Shown in pieces: positions 17,553-20,840 of a DNA stretch of 20,840 bases. The stretch is from Cyclostephanos tholiformis (taxonomy: Eukaryota > Bacillariophyta > Thalassiosirophyceae > Thalassiosirales > Thalassiosiraceae): assembly GCA_036939975.1 (NCBI GenBank), contig JALLPB010000188.1, positions 1 through 20,840 on the forward strand, read 5' to 3'. Positions within the stretch are counted from its first letter, which is position 1, and each line of letters opens with the position of its first letter. The position numbers and the translations under genes are program-made. The notes under the pieces were generated by a model that did not search any database, was not told where the DNA came from, and was given only the letters and a program-made list of their open reading frames with translations.

Positions 17553-19899
17553 CTAGCGTCCTGGATCAGTGCAGCTTTTTGTCGATTTTGCAGAACCATC
17601 ATTTCCTCTCCTTTTAAGCAATCGTTCTCGCAGGTCCCTAATTTTCGATGCTTGACTTTCCATCGCTTCTCTCAACTCGCCCAGTGGATAGATGCAGTCG
17701 TTATCAACGACAGGAGCCCGATGGGCTGACATCGATGGGCGGATTGGCCCTTTATGGTTTGGAAGTACTGGCAGCGAATGTGGTGGAATCGAAGCCTCTT
17801 TACTAATACTACATTCCTCCTTTTCATTATGACCCCCATTCGACACAGCTGTCTGCTCCGGCATTGGGGAGAACTTCTCGTCAACTACAGACTGCCCATT
17901 CACCTTAAAATCAACCAGGCCGGCAGCAGCGGATGCGGTTGAAGATGTAGAATATCCATCGCCCCCCTTCTCTTTCAAATTCCGTAACATATTATCTGCC
18001 TTCGTTTTCCAATAGGCATCGGGGTGGAAGCCGGCAAACGTCGTAATCAACGTCTCGTTGTAGAATGCCAATAAGGTACACAAGGGCACATCGTTCGGGA
18101 CCTGCGAAAAAAAAAGCGCATGGGGTCCATAGTTCGTGAGCAACGGGCATGGGTGGCATAACTCTTTTTATACTCCAAGAACAAAATGTCGGCGAATGAA
18201 CACTCACGCTCCTAAACGGCGTTTCCAACTCTCTCGCCACCTCGTGCAATCCCGCCAGGCATGTCACCGTCAGGAATGTCAGGGTCCCACCGAGCCAGGC
18301 GTGGTTGACGTATTGATCCATCAGAAACGGTATAGCCACGACCATCGTCAGTACGAAGAAGGCCGACAATTGCGCGTGCGGGAATGGGAATGGCACGTAC
18401 GTGATCTTCAGCGCGTGATTGTAGTACGTCATGCCGTCGGACATGAATTGGAACAGTCGACTTATTATCGGCGGTGCGACGTCGCCCATGCTCCCGGCCA
18501 TGGACTCGCGCAGCATGAAGTCGCACAGCCAACCCCAGGCGAGCTGCGTCTTCGCGTACGGTCCCCGCGCGCGCATGAGGCACGATATCTCGTTGTCGCT
18601 GACCCCCCCGAGCACGAGCATCGGCCTGGCGGCGTTGTAATTCGTGCGTGACGATCGCGTCTGGTCCATCCCGAGGGCGTATCGTACGCCGCGCGCGATC
18701 GCGCCGGACGAACCGCCCCCCGCCGTTCGCCTCACGTCGCGGGGGAGGTCGCGAGGATCGGCCGCCGGCCACCTCATGCCGGGAACGTACCGCCCCAACG
18801 GCGGTTCGGCATCCTCCGCATCGTGACGCAATGTCGACATCGCCACGGCGACGAGTAACGACGACAGGTGCGTCAACTCCTGGAGGAATAACGACGGCGT
18901 GCGCCCGCATGGCCTCGATGCGAATCCCACGTCGTTGTCGCGGTACGATATTCGCACCGCCGTCGTTCGTCGTCGTCGTCGTTCCTCGTCGTGGTATGTA
19001 ACTCCTCGACCGCACGATGCATCCCGATCGGGCGACGACGCGATGGCCCCGTCGTTCTCGTCATCGCGGCATTTTCCGTCCGGGACGTCGTCATCGTGAT
19101 CGTCATCGCGATCGTCGCAGTCGTCGTCGTCGTAGTCGTCGTCGTCGGGATAGAGCAATCCCCATCCCCCGTCCAAACGCGGCGGGCCGAGCAAGCGATG
19201 ACCTTCGTCGATGATGTCCATTTCGTCGTCATCGAACAAGTCGCCGTGCTCGCTCGTGTATTTCCTCGTGCGCTCCGTCTCGTTGATGGATTTGCGATAC
19301 CGTCGTCTGCGCAACGTCGATGATGTCGCTCTTCCATCTCGTGGTACTTCCGACGAATGTCGTCGATCGATGATGTCGTCGTCGTCATCGTCGTCATCGT
19401 CGTCATCGTTATCGTCGTGGTCGTTTTCGTGGTCGTTATTTTCGCGAAGATGACGTCGTCGTCGTCGTCGTCGACGACGACGACGACGATGGGGGGACGT
19501 GGCAGAGTCGTCGAATTCCACGTCGTCCCGCCGGATAATCCTCTCCCTGTCCCTGTGCATGCCGAGGCCGTTCAAATCGTCGTAATCGTGAAAGCTCGGG
19601 GGTCTCATCCCATCGTAATGCGAACACTGCATGTGAAACGTCGCCGAGGACGTCGTCGCGTCCATCCACTTTCCCATCAGCTGATGCACGGCCGAACACG
19701 CCTCCCAATATCGCTGGTAGCCGTAATTGGCGCGGAACGTGATTAGGAAGCTAACGCTCGTTACCAGCACCCCTATCGCGTAGGGATTGGCCACGTAGTA
19801 ATTCCCATCGACGTATTCGTCCGTATCATCATCCTCGTAGGCGAAGTGGAGGGAGAGGTATATCGACACGCCGAAAATGCCAGGGACGAAGGCTATCAT
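17553..19899 (-). CDS. Bestrophin-family anion channel with large charged insertion (two exons)
   Basis: Exon 1 is 19899-18208 and exon 2 is 18101-17553. The 106-nt intron (donor GTGAGT at 18207; acceptor TTTTCGCAG) is joined in phase 0, giving 746 residues. The splice restores ELETPFRS-VPNDVPL, the bestrophin signature of E-x-PF followed by NDxPL. Predicted membrane segments are about 2-20, 37-56 (with SFLITFRANYGYQRYWEA after it), 509-527 and 533-552. FAGFHPDAYW follows the signature. Between the second and third segments, residues about 95-335 are an Asp/Arg-rich disordered insertion with 12 Arg then 11 Asp. The C-terminal 150 residues are disordered and end in a short coiled coil (LREAMESQASKIRDLRERLL). 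Family members conduct chloride or bicarbonate, including in algal thylakoids; location and ion here are not known. The 5' end is uncertain, because the frame stays open upstream to about 20033 without ATG. Confidence 0.85.
19456..19489. repeat. Perfect 34-bp palindrome of CGT/ACG triplets
   Basis: Arms of 17 bp (19456-19472 and 19473-19489) are exact reverse complements meeting at TCGA, made of repeating TCG on the left and CGA on the right. It lies within the bestrophin coding region and encodes most of the poly-Arg run. Such a sequence can extrude as a hairpin and is prone to length change. Confidence 0.85.
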
Positions 19900-20840
19900 C
19901 GCGTGGGACCGAAGGTGGGGGAAACGAACACGAGGGAAGGGAAAAGGGCGGTGGAGGAGGAGGAAACGACATGATATATATGGACGGGGTGGTATTTCGG
20001 TGAGGACGACGAGATCGTGATACGAGAACGATCATGATAAATAATATCATTATACGGTATCAGAGTATAAATATTAACCAACGCTAGTCGTACATTTGGC
20101 GAGGGCGGAGCCGTGCCATCGAAAGAGGAGGTTGGCTCCGTAGGGTCCGCGGAAGTATTCGATCATGATGATAATATTTTACAACATTGTTCTAAAAAAA
20201 AAAATAACGTCATCCCTCGTAATACGAAATATTATTATCATCAATGGACTGACTGACTCTATTATTTTGTGTTGTTGTTGGGGATCGAGGGTGCGGTTTG
20301 GTAGTGGGAACTAATTTGGGGTATTACTATATTGGGTAGAAATATCACTATTAGGTAATTATTATTGAGAGTGGCTGGGCCTGTGGCTGTTTGTTCCCTT
20401 CTCTCTCTCTCAATATGCAGCTCCCGCCAGAAACCAATCCTTTTTTTTTTGACCGGCGCCTCGCCGCGCCGAGCTACTAAACTATAGCTCATAGCTCCAC
20501 TGCCAGGTGACGAACCTCGTCGATGACGACGTCGACGGGGAATGGCGAAAGGGGTAGTAGAAGGGGTGGGAGGAGTAGGAGGGATCGCGCTCGACGATGA
20601 CAATGATAATCGATGACGATGACGATGCCGACGTAGGAGGGGATGCCGTACGAACGACGACGCGGCGCGTCGAAACCGGTCGTCGTGGACGTCGTCGACG
20701 ACGACGACGACTTCGACGTCCCGAACGCCCTCCCCCGCCCGCCGCGATGGGATCTCGAGATGAAGATGAAGGGGAAAGCGGCACGGTCATCGTCGTCGCG
20801 GGGGCGGTGGCGGCGGCGATGGTCCGGGGGGGGGGGGGGG
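19900..20840. other. Upstream region of the bestrophin gene; low-complexity DNA to window end
   Basis: The first 130 bp upstream (minus-strand sense) are strongly pyrimidine-rich. They are either 5' UTR or the tail of an intron ending at GATAG near 19893. An ACGTCA motif (TGACGT in the gene's direction) lies at 20207-20212. From about 20480 rightward the sequence is CGT/ACG-rich. It contains a 102-codon Ser/Arg-rich minus-strand frame (ATG 20790 to 20482), also open upstream to the window edge. No domain is seen, so it is not called as a gene; it could be part of an upstream exon or another gene. The window ends in a G run of about 15. Confidence 0.4.

Noticed and set aside
18212..19015. 267-codon minus-strand frame overlapping the bestrophin gene
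   Set aside because: Shadow frame of GC-rich CGT-biased coding DNA; the bestrophin frame has the membrane segments and family signature.
20482..20790. 102-codon Ser/Arg-rich minus-strand frame near the window end
   Set aside because: All frames are open in this triplet-repeat DNA; no domain and no good splice donor toward the bestrophin exon, so not called as a gene or as its first exon.

Overview
The window is nuclear DNA of a photosynthetic eukaryote, most likely a centric diatom. Four genes carry a single short spliceosomal intron (63 to 275 nt), each with a GTGAGT donor. One predicted protein has a signal peptide followed by an ASAFAP-like plastid-import motif typical of secondary red plastids. 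The coding DNA is saturated with CGT/ACG triplets that make Ser, Asp and Arg runs. A dynein-assembly factor (DNAAF5) is present, which suits a lineage with flagellated male gametes (centric diatoms) rather than pennates. The lineage is inferred; no species can be named from sequence alone.

Layout. 1-2495 is AT-richer and gene-poor. It holds a cluster of TTCGTGATG motifs, a 750-bp element with long terminal inverted repeats (1027-1776), a nested foldback and a CA microsatellite. 2496-3718 (-) is a plastid-targeted TPR-like protein, divergent across about 200 bp from 3921-5345 (+), a GT34-like Golgi glycosyltransferase. 5789-8566 (-) is a 925-residue disordered protein of unknown function. 8567-10025 has no convincing gene. 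10026-10334 (-) is a small leucine-zipper-like protein, divergent from 10788-13392 (+), a membrane-anchored sulfotransferase-family protein. 13680-14664 (-) holds a decayed gene with an internal 117-bp repeat. 14922-17336 (+) is DNAAF5, convergent with 17553-19899 (-), a bestrophin-family anion channel with a large charged insertion. 19900-20840 is upstream, low-complexity DNA ending in a poly-G run.

The genes do not form one pathway: plastid, Golgi, axoneme assembly and ion-channel functions sit side by side, as is normal in a eukaryotic chromosome. There is no operon, CRISPR array or recognised RNA gene. The items most worth follow-up are the bestrophin insertion and its encoded palindrome, the sulfotransferase without the usual PAPS-loop lysine, the long-TIR element, the decayed gene, and DNAAF5 as a marker of flagellar capacity. 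Exon joins were worked out by hand from splice motifs, reading frame and remembered family patterns; no alignment was run.
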